Shown here one piece after another: positions 20,504 to 30,060 of a stretch of 64,000 bases of DNA. Position 1 is the stretch's first letter. Every line of letters begins with the position of its first letter. The notes under the pieces were generated by a model. The model made no database searches and was not told where the DNA came from. It saw nothing but the letters and a program-made list of their open reading frames with translations. The stretch covers positions 1 to 64,000 of the forward strand of contig NW_001914900.1 of NCBI RefSeq assembly GCF_000208925.1, written 5' to 3'. The position numbers and the translations under genes were made by a program. The stretch is from Entamoeba histolytica HM-1:IMSS (Eukaryota; Evosea; Mastigamoebida; Endamoebidae).

Positions 20504-20901
20504 AGAAATATTTGTTAGGTAATAATTTAAATTGCTAAAATATTAGAATATAACTATATCGCTTATGTTTCTCATGTACCAATTAAATAGACAATAACAT
20601 TATACTTATATATGCCTTTAACAAATAAAGAAATTGTACATTTAATAATAGGTAAAAACTTTTAGTAATTGAGTCAAACTGTAAATCCTATTTTTATTTT
20701 CTTTTTAAATTCATATTAAATGAAATCCAAAAAACATTAATATCTTCTCATCTTTTGAACAATTCTTTTTAATGTTAATAGTTTTATAGAAAATTTGTCA
20801 CTAAAGTTTATAAGTTAAAAATAAAAATAATTTTAAACAAGTTAAATTGATAATAAAAAATATATATCATCTATCTATAAATTAAATTCTATTAATTATT
20901 G
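20504..20901. other. Gap between relic and lipase 3' end, no gene seen
   Basis: About 400 bases of A/T-rich sequence; nothing recognisable. Confidence 0.4.
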
Positions 20902-22230
20902 TTATAGGTCAAACTTAGATGATAATATTTTGTATTCTTCTTTTCTGTTTGGTACTAGTTTAATTCCAGTAATTTCTTCATACTTTTGAAGTACAGATTT
21001 TTCGTATTTATAACTTGAATGATCAGAAACAGCTGTTTGTTTTGGTTCTATTTGTCCAAATGCCTCATTATCAAATTCAAACCACCTCCCTTCACTAATT
21101 TCAATACAATTGCCCATTGGAAGAAGAGCTTGACCAACATAATTTGTATTTTTTATTTTGTCCCAGGTAATTTCTTTTTCTTTGATAACTCGAGCAACAG
21201 TTAAATCTACATTTTTTCCTAATGAATCTTCAAGTTCATAATATAAATCATACCCAACAATATTGATAATATTATCTATTCTCTCTAATAATTCTTGCAT
21301 TGCTCTATGAGAAGCTCTTGGGACAATATCATTTTGATTAATTATATTTAGAATACACTCTTTAAATATTGGCAATTCAGCAATATTAGAAGATACAGCA
21401 GGAACAGCACCAAATGCTACACAATAAACAGGAACCATTTTATTTCTTGAACGATATAATAAAGTTACAATCTCTGCAACAGCTCCCCCTAAAGAATGAC
21501 CAGTACAAAGAACTTTATATTTTGGATACTTTGTTAATAACTTTCTCACTGCTGGAAGTACAGAAATATAGATTGTTGATGCAGTTTGATATATTCCTTT
21601 ATGAATTAACCCATATTCTCCTTCACAATAAATGCTTTCATAATAAAATGAACAATCAACAAGGCAATCTGTTATAGTTTGTGTTCCTCTACAACAAACT
21701 ATTATAGCATCAATAGAATGATCAACACAAACATAATGTGCAGGGCAAAATGGTTTTGAATTATGTTGTAATAAAATAATATCATCTGGGTGAATATGAT
21801 TATACTGAGAGATAATTAAACGAGAAACTTCTTCTTTATTATTTTGGTAATACCTTTTTTCTTCATTAGAAGCATAGCTTTCATATAATGTCCATTGAAA
21901 TACTGATACTGAATGGGAAATTGCTTTGTAAATGGTTTGTATAGAATGAATATCTACAGAACTTTTGGATATTAATTGATATTTCTGAAATGAATCGTAA
22001 TTAGACTCTGATATTTGCGACAAAATCAAATAACCTGTCATGAGATCAATAAATGATAACTCAGAAAAAGATTTAAAATAATGAATGACGTCAGACAACG
22101 ATGATAATGTCTTTTTATTAATTTGAATATCAAAAATGTCTTTCCATGAAGGATTACTTATTGTTGTTAGTGTTGTTGAGAAAGCATCTAGTATAACAGA
22201 GAGAATAGACGGTTCTTTATTTTCTTCCAT
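20902..22230 (-). CDS. Class 3 (alpha/beta hydrolase) lipase
   Basis: Protein of 442 residues with the fungal lipase/diacylglycerol-lipase fold in its C-terminal two-thirds. The nucleophile elbow GHSLGGA places the catalytic Ser at 246. The likely Asp is D301 in NQNDIVPRAS, and the His is H404 in VSDHSSY. The CCRGTQT segment (about 179-185) matches the oxyanion region that normally reads FRGT. The N-terminal 120 residues are mostly helical. No signal peptide is seen, so the enzyme is probably cytosolic or membrane-associated and acts on acylglycerols or lysophospholipids. Confidence 0.9.
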   Translation of the reverse strand: MEENKEPSILSVILDAFSTTLTTISNPSWKDIFDIQINKKTLSSLSDVIHYFKSFSELSFIDLMTGYLILSQISESNYDSFQKYQLISKSSVDIHSIQTIYKAISHSVSVFQWTLYESYASNEEKRYYQNNKEEVSRLIISQYNHIHPDDIILLQHNSKPFCPAHYVCVDHSIDAIIVCCRGTQTITDCLVDCSFYYESIYCEGEYGLIHKGIYQTASTIYISVLPAVRKLLTKYPKYKVLCTGHSLGGAVAEIVTLLYRSRNKMVPVYCVAFGAVPAVSSNIAELPIFKECILNIINQNDIVPRASHRAMQELLERIDNIINIVGYDLYYELEDSLGKNVDLTVARVIKEKEITWDKIKNTNYVGQALLPMGNCIEISEGRWFEFDNEAFGQIEPKQTAVSDHSSYKYEKSVLQKYEEITGIKLVPNRKEEYKILSSKFDL

Positions 22231-22523
22231 TGACTTTTAGAATCATACAGTTCTGTGTAGATTTAACAACAATTATTTTTAAGATAGATATTGTCATGTT
22301 ATTCTATTTTAATAACATTGAACATATATTATTATATAATACAGTCATTTTATCTAAAAAAAAAATAGAGAATAAAGACTGTATAATCCTATATATTTCC
22401 TTATTTACAAATATAGTTTAAAATTAATTAAATAAATTATATATTTTAACTTATTAAATAAAGAATAAAAAAACCCTTAAAAAAAGAAAAAAAGACAATA
22501 AAAGAATAATTATACTATTCTGA
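22231..22523. promoter_or_regulatory. Divergent promoter region of lipase and PUM3-like genes
   Basis: About 290 AT-rich bases shared by two divergently transcribed genes. No single strong GAAC/TATA pair was identified. Confidence 0.3.
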
Positions 22524-24179
22524 ATGCCATACACTGAACAAGGATATAAACCAAAACAAAGAAAACACAAAGATACCTCTAAAAGTGATCACGAAAAACC
22601 TCACCAAAATACTCACCAAAAGTCACAACAAAATAAAAATAAAAGTGGAATTAAAAGACAAAACAACAGTAAATATACTCAGCCTTTAAAACAACGAAGT
22701 AATCCATTTGGAGCAAAGGTTAGTGATGAATTAAAAAAAGAATATCAAGAAAAAAAACAAAGAAAAGAAAGTAATGAAGATGCTATTAATCAAATGAAAT
22801 TTCTTATTAATTCACATTCTAATACTCATAAAAAATGGAGTGCTGGAGAAATAGAACAATTAATTACTCTTTCAAGGTCTTCAATGTATGAATTATCAAT
22901 TAAACCAGATGCTTCTAGAATTATTCAAACAATTATTAAAAATGGTGATAATGAACAAAGACAAACTGTTTTAACTGAATTAAAGCCAAAGATTTTTGAT
23001 TTAACTAAAGACCAATATGGACATCATGTTGTAAAGAAATTATTAAAATATTGTTCTAAAATTGTTCCAAGTTTATTACTTGAATTATATCATACCCATA
23101 TCTTTGAAATGTTAATGCAAAAATTTTCTAGTGATGTTTTAAAAACTTTATGTGAATTTATTAATAAAACTCAACAAAGAAAATTAATTGAAGAAGTATA
23201 TGGAGCACAATATGAGTTTTTAAAAAGTAAAAACCCAGAATTAAAAACTTTTTCTGAAGTTATTGATTCAAATGATACTTTAAAAAATGTTATTTGTAAA
23301 GACTTAAAAGATAAAGTATTCAAAATTCTTAACAAACAACATGTTTCAACTAACCCATTATTAGCTCAACTTCTTATTGATTATATTAGTTGTGTTGATG
23401 AAAAAGATGCATCTGAAGTTGCTGCTTCACTTAGAGAACATTTACAACAATTCTTAACTTTACCTGAAGGACCAAAATTAATGAAATTTGTAATTATTCA
23501 TTCATCTGCTAAAGCACGAAAAGGACTTCTCAAAGAATGTAAAGAAAATTTAATTACATTGATGACTGACAAATTTGGTCATTATTGTATTTTATACTTG
23601 TTAAGGCATGTAGATGATAAAATGGCTTTGAAGAAATATGTTCTTGATAGTATTGAAGCAATGACACAAAAATTAGTTTTTGACAAATGTGGAATTGAGT
23701 TATTAGAATTTATCCTTGATCCATTAAGTACACATTTCCTTCCACCATCAATTATTGATCCATTAAAAGAAAAAGGTTCGTTTACTTTAAAAGATGATGA
23801 CATTCGTTTTAAAGATATGTTAACTGAATTAAAACCTACTCTTCTTGACATTTGTCAAAAAGAGTATAAATCTCTTACAAAATTTAAACCAACAAGAAGA
23901 TTCTTAACGGCTGTTAAAAAATCATTCCCAGAAGAAACTACATTTATTATTGATGAAGACTTAAAAGGCAAAAAAGTGGGAGAAGAAAATAAAGCTGAAG
24001 AAATAAAAGAAGAAAAACCAAAAGAACCATCACAACCTCTTCCTGTTGAAACTGATGCTGTTATGAAAGGTGAAGAAGTAGATGACATTAAAGAAATTAA
24101 GAAAGAAGTTGCTGAGGCTAAAGCTGAAAAAGCAAAAGAAATGAAAAAGAAGGTTAATAAGAAAGGCTATTCCAAATGA
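22524..24179 (+). CDS. PUM3/Puf6-family nucleolar RNA-binding protein
   Basis: Protein of 551 residues. A very basic, Gln/Lys/His-rich N-terminus (1-90) precedes a run of Pumilio-type helical repeats (about 105-400) with recognisable units such as PDASRIIQTII, DQYGHHVVKKLL, and DKFGHYCILYLL. A CPL-like segment (about 400-470) and a Lys/Glu-rich tail follow. This order is that of yeast Puf6 and human PUM3, which bind structured RNA without strong sequence preference and act in 60S ribosome assembly. It is not a classical eight-repeat cytoplasmic Puf protein. Confidence 0.88.
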   Translation: MPYTEQGYKPKQRKHKDTSKSDHEKPHQNTHQKSQQNKNKSGIKRQNNSKYTQPLKQRSNPFGAKVSDELKKEYQEKKQRKESNEDAINQMKFLINSHSNTHKKWSAGEIEQLITLSRSSMYELSIKPDASRIIQTIIKNGDNEQRQTVLTELKPKIFDLTKDQYGHHVVKKLLKYCSKIVPSLLLELYHTHIFEMLMQKFSSDVLKTLCEFINKTQQRKLIEEVYGAQYEFLKSKNPELKTFSEVIDSNDTLKNVICKDLKDKVFKILNKQHVSTNPLLAQLLIDYISCVDEKDASEVAASLREHLQQFLTLPEGPKLMKFVIIHSSAKARKGLLKECKENLITLMTDKFGHYCILYLLRHVDDKMALKKYVLDSIEAMTQKLVFDKCGIELLEFILDPLSTHFLPPSIIDPLKEKGSFTLKDDDIRFKDMLTELKPTLLDICQKEYKSLTKFKPTRRFLTAVKKSFPEETTFIIDEDLKGKKVGEENKAEEIKEEKPKEPSQPLPVETDAVMKGEEVDDIKEIKKEVAEAKAEKAKEMKKKVNKKGYSK

Positions 24180-24290
24180 TTGATTTGATTTTTTATCATT
24201 ATTTTTTTATATATTTCAAAAAATGAGGAGGGTTTTTAATAGAATATAGATGACAAAAGGTACAAATATTGAATGTTTATTTCTTTTTGA

Positions 24291-24309
24291 AAGAACTTAT
24301 AAATTTCAG
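24291..24309 (+). promoter_or_regulatory. GAAC plus initiator-like element of Tom40 gene
   Basis: AAGAACTT followed by ATAAATTTCA, similar to the Entamoeba initiator AAAAATTCA, a few bases before the ATG at 24313. Confidence 0.45.
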
Positions 24310-24312
24310 AAG

Positions 24313-25167
24313 ATGGAGGGATTGTTGGATCCTCATTATGTGTGTGAACCATATGAAGCAATAGGGGCTATTAATGACTCGTTACAACCTGAATGCTTTA
24401 ATGGAATGAAGATTGAAATTACAAAACAACATAATGAAAATTTAGTAACTGGTCATTATTTCACTATCGAACCACCATCTCCAAAAGGACAAAAGTTTAA
24501 TCGAATTCATTCATTCTTATATTCAGGGTATTGGGGAAATATCATTGCAAGGCTTGACAATGAAATGAAAGGGTCTTTTTTATCATCTTTTAATTTATTA
24601 TCAAAGCAAATATCAGGAAGTCTTCGAATTGCAAATGGAGAAGATAATGAAATTGAAGCAGGAATTGATGGAAAAGTAAGTGGATTTGGAAAGTGTTTTG
24701 GAATGAGATATGAAAAAGGGGGTTTGTACGTATTAAATTTAATGCAAAAAATAACAGATTCATGTTCTGTTGGTACTGAGTGTTGTCTCATTCCAAGTAA
24801 GAGAATAAGAACAAACTCATATGGATTATTATGGAATATTACTCCTCAAATTATTTCTACTTTTATTTATTCTCAATTAAATCAAACACTATTCTCTACA
24901 CTTCGTTATTCTCCATCTCAATACCTTACTTATGGCTGTCAATTTGTTTATCAAAATAAACCACAAAAAGCAATTTATGGATTACTTGCTTTTGAACATT
25001 CCTCACAAGACTCATCATTTAAAACAATAGTCAATACTCAAGGAACATTGTCTTCTTGTTTTCAAACAAACCTTTGTCAAATAGCTTCCAATTTATTATT
25101 ATCTGTTCAAGCAAATCCTTTTATTGGAAGTTATTCTTGGGGTGCTTCTATTCAAATCTTTCGTTAA
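24313..25167 (+). CDS. TOM40: Tom40-like outer-membrane translocase of the mitosome
   Basis: Predicted beta-barrel of 284 residues that would form the protein-import channel of the mitosome. The sequence has alternating hydrophobic/polar strands throughout, no long hydrophobic helix, and a C-terminal strand ending in SYSWGASIQIFR, as expected for the Porin_3/Tom40 fold. The N-terminal YEAIGAIND block resembles the short helix that enters the Tom40 pore. An in-frame ATG at 24250 would add 21 residues, but AAAGAACTTATAAATTTCA, a GAAC plus initiator-like sequence, lies inside that extension immediately before the ATG at 24313, so I prefer the latter. It converges on the next gene with a 36-base gap. 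Confidence 0.8.
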   Translation: MEGLLDPHYVCEPYEAIGAINDSLQPECFNGMKIEITKQHNENLVTGHYFTIEPPSPKGQKFNRIHSFLYSGYWGNIIARLDNEMKGSFLSSFNLLSKQISGSLRIANGEDNEIEAGIDGKVSGFGKCFGMRYEKGGLYVLNLMQKITDSCSVGTECCLIPSKRIRTNSYGLLWNITPQIISTFIYSQLNQTLFSTLRYSPSQYLTYGCQFVYQNKPQKAIYGLLAFEHSSQDSSFKTIVNTQGTLSSCFQTNLCQIASNLLLSVQANPFIGSYSWGASIQIFR

Positions 25168-25203
25168 CCATTAAAACACATTTATATTCAAAACTTCACT
25201 AAT

Positions 25204-27117
25204 TTATTTCTTATTTTCTTCTTCCATAGCAACAATTGATGAAACTCCTTTTTCTTCTTTAGTCTCAATAATAGCACTGTTTTGTTTCTCTTTTTTTTCT
25301 CCTAAGTGTGTATGATGACTGCTTCTGCTTTTATGAGAACTGGAAGCTTTAACTTGCTCAGCCACAGGTTTTTCTAATGTAAGCTCATTTTCTTTTTCTT
25401 TTTTCAAAACGCCATCGACTAAATAACTCTTAGGATTTATGAATTTCATTTCAGAAATACAATCATACAACCACTCCTCTTTTACTGCAAATCCTTCTGT
25501 CCTTCTTGTTGCATCAGATGCAAACATAGACTTTCCAACTAAAAGAATATCAGAATATTTAGCTCTTGTAGCAAATTTACCTCCTATTTGTTCAATCCAT
25601 TTTTTAATCATATAGTCTCTAATTTTTAAACCACCATAAATACCAATAGTTTTGTTTTGTAATAATGACTTATCAAATGTAGTATGATTAAGTGCTGGGA
25701 ATTTGTCTTTCATTAAATATGGTTCAAATGGTTCAACTGCCATTTTTTTATGAGACTCTAATACCCATTTTTCTTCAACAATTGGAATATTTCTAAGAAT
25801 TGCATCTAGTACTTCAGCTGTTCTTTGTCCGTGTTTATTTACTATAACATTAGCTTTTTCAATTTTAGTTGTAATTCCAAACAGTTCATGTTTATATATT
25901 GCTTTTTTGAAATTAATAAGTTCTTGAGGTTCAAACGAAATTATAAACACAAACAATCCACTTTTTGCTTTGACGGGAGAAGACCTATGTTTTGATGGTT
26001 TTTTTCTTATATCTTCTTCATCATTATCAGAAGAAGAATCAATTTCATTTGAAAAATTCTCTTCCACTTCAGGAACTTCTTTTGTCTTTTTTTTTAATCG
26101 TCTATTTACCATTTTTTCTTTTTTCTCTTTAATATTTTTTGGTTTATCTTCTTCTATTGCATCGTTCTTTCTTCTTGATCTATTAGTTTTTTTTTCATAG
26201 TTAGGAACTTTTTTTACTTCGTTTAATAATTGTTCAATTTCAAGTGTAAAAATATTATATTTATCTTTACCTTTAGTTACATATGCAAAAGTTCCGTTAA
26301 TAATAGACCCACAAATAATTTCTTCTTTTGTTTGAACTGAAGAAATAATGTCTTTGTCTTTTAAATTCCAAGCATTAATATCCCCATCCATTCCAGTAGA
26401 AATAATAACATTTTCTTTGTAATAATTAATAGAAGTGACCTTATAAGTAGTGTTTGTTTCTCTATTACAGTGAGCATAAAATGTAAATTGTGTATCATCC
26501 TTAACTAATGAAGTAATTTTTCCATTTTCTGTTCCAACTAAAACGTAGTCTCCATCTGGAGTAATGCAACATGAATTAGGTATTCCATACACTTTCATTC
26601 TTCCACCAGAAAAGTAAATAGGACTGAGAGACTCATAACTAATAGCACTAATAATTTCAGTTCCTTTCTTTGTAATAATAACAGCAGTATTGCCATTACA
26701 TTTGATATCAACGATTTCAGGAATATCAAATTCTTTTTCTTCTTTAAATTCTTCATTATAGACTTTTACTATTTTTCCATCAAGTCCAACGAATATTTTG
26801 TCATTTGAAGCTGCAATAACACTACATTGGTTTGAAAAATTAAGTTGTTCTTTTAATTGTTTATTTTCTAAAAGATATAGTTTTGTTGGAGAGGCGATAT
26901 AATACTTCCCATTAAACAATATTGTGCCAATGGCACTTTCTTCAATTCCAATTTCAGTCGAAGATTTGTCATCAACACAAACAATTTTACCATTTGTACA
27001 AATAATGAGATATTCGTTTTCTGAAATAAGAGTTATGCACTTAACTTCATCATCTATAGACTTTAGTAATTTACTATTGTTTTTAACTATAGAAATATCC
27101 ATATACCAACGTGACAT
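25204..27117 (-). CDS. Bub3/Rae1-like beta-propeller fused to tandem BRCT domains
   Basis: Protein of 637 residues. Residues 1-295 are a WD40-type propeller whose best-conserved part resembles Bub3/Rae1: CCITPDGDYVLVGTENGKI, FTFYAHCNRE, and STGMDGDINAWNL near 240-252. A charged linker (about 300-383) with basic and acidic runs follows. Two BRCT domains occupy about 384-470 and 485-575; the conserved Trp residues are W451 (EEKWVLES) and W549 (KEEWLYDC). A Ser/His/Lys-rich tail ends the protein. BRCT pairs bind phosphopeptides in DNA-damage signalling, and Bub3/Rae1 act at kinetochores or in mRNA export, so a nuclear role is likely. The ATG at 27117 is the first true start. Confidence 0.75.
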   Translation of the reverse strand: MSRWYMDISIVKNNSKLLKSIDDEVKCITLISENEYLIICTNGKIVCVDDKSSTEIGIEESAIGTILFNGKYYIASPTKLYLLENKQLKEQLNFSNQCSVIAASNDKIFVGLDGKIVKVYNEEFKEEKEFDIPEIVDIKCNGNTAVIITKKGTEIISAISYESLSPIYFSGGRMKVYGIPNSCCITPDGDYVLVGTENGKITSLVKDDTQFTFYAHCNRETNTTYKVTSINYYKENVIISTGMDGDINAWNLKDKDIISSVQTKEEIICGSIINGTFAYVTKGKDKYNIFTLEIEQLLNEVKKVPNYEKKTNRSRRKNDAIEEDKPKNIKEKKEKMVNRRLKKKTKEVPEVEENFSNEIDSSSDNDEEDIRKKPSKHRSSPVKAKSGLFVFIISFEPQELINFKKAIYKHELFGITTKIEKANVIVNKHGQRTAEVLDAILRNIPIVEEKWVLESHKKMAVEPFEPYLMKDKFPALNHTTFDKSLLQNKTIGIYGGLKIRDYMIKKWIEQIGGKFATRAKYSDILLVGKSMFASDATRRTEGFAVKEEWLYDCISEMKFINPKSYLVDGVLKKEKENELTLEKPVAEQVKASSSHKSRSSHHTHLGEKKEKQNSAIIETKEEKGVSSIVAMEEENKK

Positions 27118-27725
27118 CAATTAGTATATTTTATTTTTTAATTATTAGTTAAAGATCTAGACTTGTTATTGAGTTTTTAAAACTATTTTAGAATCTTATT
27201 TCATCTATTGATAATTATTATATTGTTTCGTATTTAGTTCATTTTCCTTCGATTTTTCAGTTAAACTATTATTTTACAAATTTCTTTTTTCCATATAAAA
27301 ACTTTAATTTTGTATATACAGTCTATAGCAATAAAACTTATGTTTTTCAATAACTTTTAAAAAAAAAGATAATAATAAGTAATTAATTAAGTGTTAATAG
27401 TATCGTCATTTATTCATTATTTAATAGATATTAGTCATATCATACATCATTAAAATGAGTAGTTTATTTGTTTTATTTATTATTTAGGTTTTCTTCTTGT
27501 TTTTTGAGTAAACTTTTTTCTTTTATATTATTTCTTTTTATTATTATTGTCTTTTCATTCTTCTTTTGTTTTATTTCTTCTTTTTATCTTCTTTTCTTTG
27601 ATTTTATTTTAATTGTAATGAATTTTATCTTTCTTTATTTCTAATTTTATAAATGAACATTTCATTATTATATTATTAAGTATAATTTCTTTATTAACAA
27701 AAGATAGGTATAATCAGGAAGCAGA
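27118..27725. other. AT-rich gap upstream of the BRCT gene
   Basis: About 600 bases. It includes a T/C-rich block at 27480-27640. No gene seen. Confidence 0.4.
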
Positions 27726-27878
27726 ATGCGGGAACTGCAAGATGATATGAATATTTCAATGTGTGTGCACCTCTATCTCCAAAATAAAATAATAAGAGAT
27801 AAATTTGATGAAATAAAAGAAGTCCTAAATAAAATAAATAAACTAGAAGATCTAGTCAGTGAAAATTGTACAGAATAA
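27726..27878 (+). CDS. Possible 50-residue coiled-coil ORF (or element relic)
   Basis: ATG-to-TAA frame of 50 codons. The peptide ends in a helix-prone stretch (RDKFDEIKEVLNKINKLEDL) with heptad spacing of I/L. Local GC content is higher than in the desert around it, and codons such as CGG, CTG, GTC and CTA are used that the neighbouring genes avoid. This could be a small gene, or part of a decayed transposable element. Confidence 0.3.
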   Translation: MRELQDDMNISMCVHLYLQNKIIRDKFDEIKEVLNKINKLEDLVSENCTE

Positions 27879-28065
27879 ACTGAATCATGAAATTAAATGA
27901 ACATGATGAAGAATGAATAAAACATAAATGAATAGAAAGAATAAAGTACCTAAAATATAAGATGACCATGATAAAAGAAAGAATTAAATTTAATAAAAAT
28001 GAAATAATCAGAATCAATACAAATAAAATCATGTTTGATTCTAACAAGAAAATTAGAATAATGAA

Positions 28066-28099
28066 GAAATACCCAAATAATGAAATATACCCAAATAAC
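28066..28099 (+). repeat. Two tandem copies of a 16-18 bp unit
   Basis: GAAATACCCAAATAAT is followed directly by GAAATATACCCAAATAAC, a near-identical copy with a two-base insertion. Confidence 0.6.
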
Positions 28100-29323
28100 G
28101 ATATTTCATTAGAATATTGGAAATGTTATATGAAACACAGGTGATATTAAATAAAGATAATGGAAAATAAAACAAATCATCTCGTGGAATGAAAGATATG
28201 TCAATTATGATAGTGTCATTATAACATTAAATGAATTAAATTTAAGTATAATGAAAATAAGTAACTGAAAATATCCATTGACACAATATAAAAGTAATAA
28301 AACAAATAAAATACAAAGATAAAAATGTATAATAGTTAAGAAGAATAAAATGAGTTTGATAATTGATATAACTATTATTTCATCTCATAATATCATTGGA
28401 AGTATTTGAGGAATGGAAGTGATTATAAATAATGAATAGAATAAAGAAAAATAAGAGATATAAAAATAATTGACTTCATAAATTGAAACAATGGAATAAT
28501 AAATACAGAAAGTATTAAATTTAATTAAATAAATAAATAATAATTGAAAATAACATTTTAAAAGAAGTTAAAAACATTGTCATTATAAACATGATTAATG
28601 TAGTTGAATAGTGTTTCTATCACATTAAAATATATCTAGTAGAGTTAGAATTAATAGAAGAATATTCATATATAAGAATAGTCTCAATTGAGCAAGTAAC
28701 AAGAAAAAATAAATTTATTTGTTATTTCTTTATTTTATTTCTTAAATACTTTATTCTGTTTAATTTCATCATCACAGAAAATAATTGAAACAAGTATTAA
28801 ATGACTATCATCATAATTAATTATTGTTTCAATTAAAAACATTACATTATTATATAATGGATATTTGAAATAAATTATCATTAAATTATTTTGGTTATTT
28901 TGGTTTGTTTCTTTATTTTCATATTGGGTTGGTTGAATTTCTTTTTGTTTGATGAATATTTTGTATTTTATTTCAAATATCATTGAAACATTAATTATAT
29001 TTTCTTTCTTTTGAACATTCTTTTGGATATTTTCTACTTCTTTTTATTTCAAATAACATTATTGTGATTTGTGTTTATGTTTTTAATGTTACTTCTTTAA
29101 TTTTAGTCTTTATCTTTCTTTCTGAAACATTGATTTTGTTGTTTGAAAAGTAATATCCTCATTTCATTCTTTATTCAAACAATCAACATCAAATCATCTC
29201 TTCATATTCTCTCTATTTATTATATTATCTGTTTTATTCATTTATAAATACCATGAATTTTCTTTCAATTTCTCTGAAATGTTCCAACTCCATCTTCATT
29301 AATAATTAATAAAACAACCTCTT

Positions 29324-29345
29324 CAATCACTATCTAGAGTGATTG
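29324..29345. repeat. Perfect 8-bp inverted repeat
   Basis: CAATCACT and AGTGATTG pair around the six-base loop ATCTAG. No T-run or gene boundary makes this an obvious terminator. Confidence 0.5.
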
Positions 29346-30060
29346 TGATAACTTCAATGAATGAGAAGATGAAATATGTGATTTGATTCCTATTTTTTAT
29401 CTATTTTTTCATCATTTTTATTATCTTTTCACATTGTGAAGTTTCTTGTTATTTTCTTTCTTTTTTCTTCTTAATTGAAAATCATTAAGTTTCTATCATT
29501 GTTTCTTATCATCATTTCTTTTATTATTCCTCTACTCTCATGAAATGCATATCATCACTTGTTGATTATTATTTCATTCTTTATCATCATTCATTTGTCT
29601 TTTTATTTGGTATGTTTCATTCACTTCAAACTACACTAAAATATTTCTAGAAAATAGTCAAATGTTACATTAATCATTTAAACAAAATCTAATGAACATA
29701 CATAACTAAATACACAAGAAATAATTGATAGTTGATACGCCATAAAGAAAAGAAAGAAAATAAATGCTTTATTTATTATAATCAATTAATGTTATTTCAT
29801 TTGATTAAATAGTGAATCAAATACTCCATTAAAGAGAAATAAATCATTTAAAAATGTTTGAGAATGAGATGAAGTAGTTAATAATAAGTGATTATTTGTT
29901 TGAAGATGTTTGAATTAGATGAATGTTTTTAATAATAAATTAATAAAATTAAAAAAAGAATAGAAGGAGTTAAGATAGTGAAGGTTAAATAACATCTCAT
30001 TAATGTGAAATAGTTTTTCAAAATATTTTTCAATAAAAAAACTTAAAATGATAGAAAGAA

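Larger units (their letters stand above)
27879..30060. other. AT-rich desert, no gene seen
   Basis: About 2.2 kb. The part to 28700 is A-rich on the plus strand; 28720-29640 is T/C-rich. ORFs of 60-80 codons here are compositional. It contains a two-copy repeat at 28066-28099 and a perfect 8-bp hairpin at 29324-29345. Confidence 0.5.

Noticed and set aside
24250..24312. Upstream start of the Tom40 gene at 24250
   Set aside because: The added 21 residues do not resemble Tom40, and a GAAC/initiator-like promoter lies within them.
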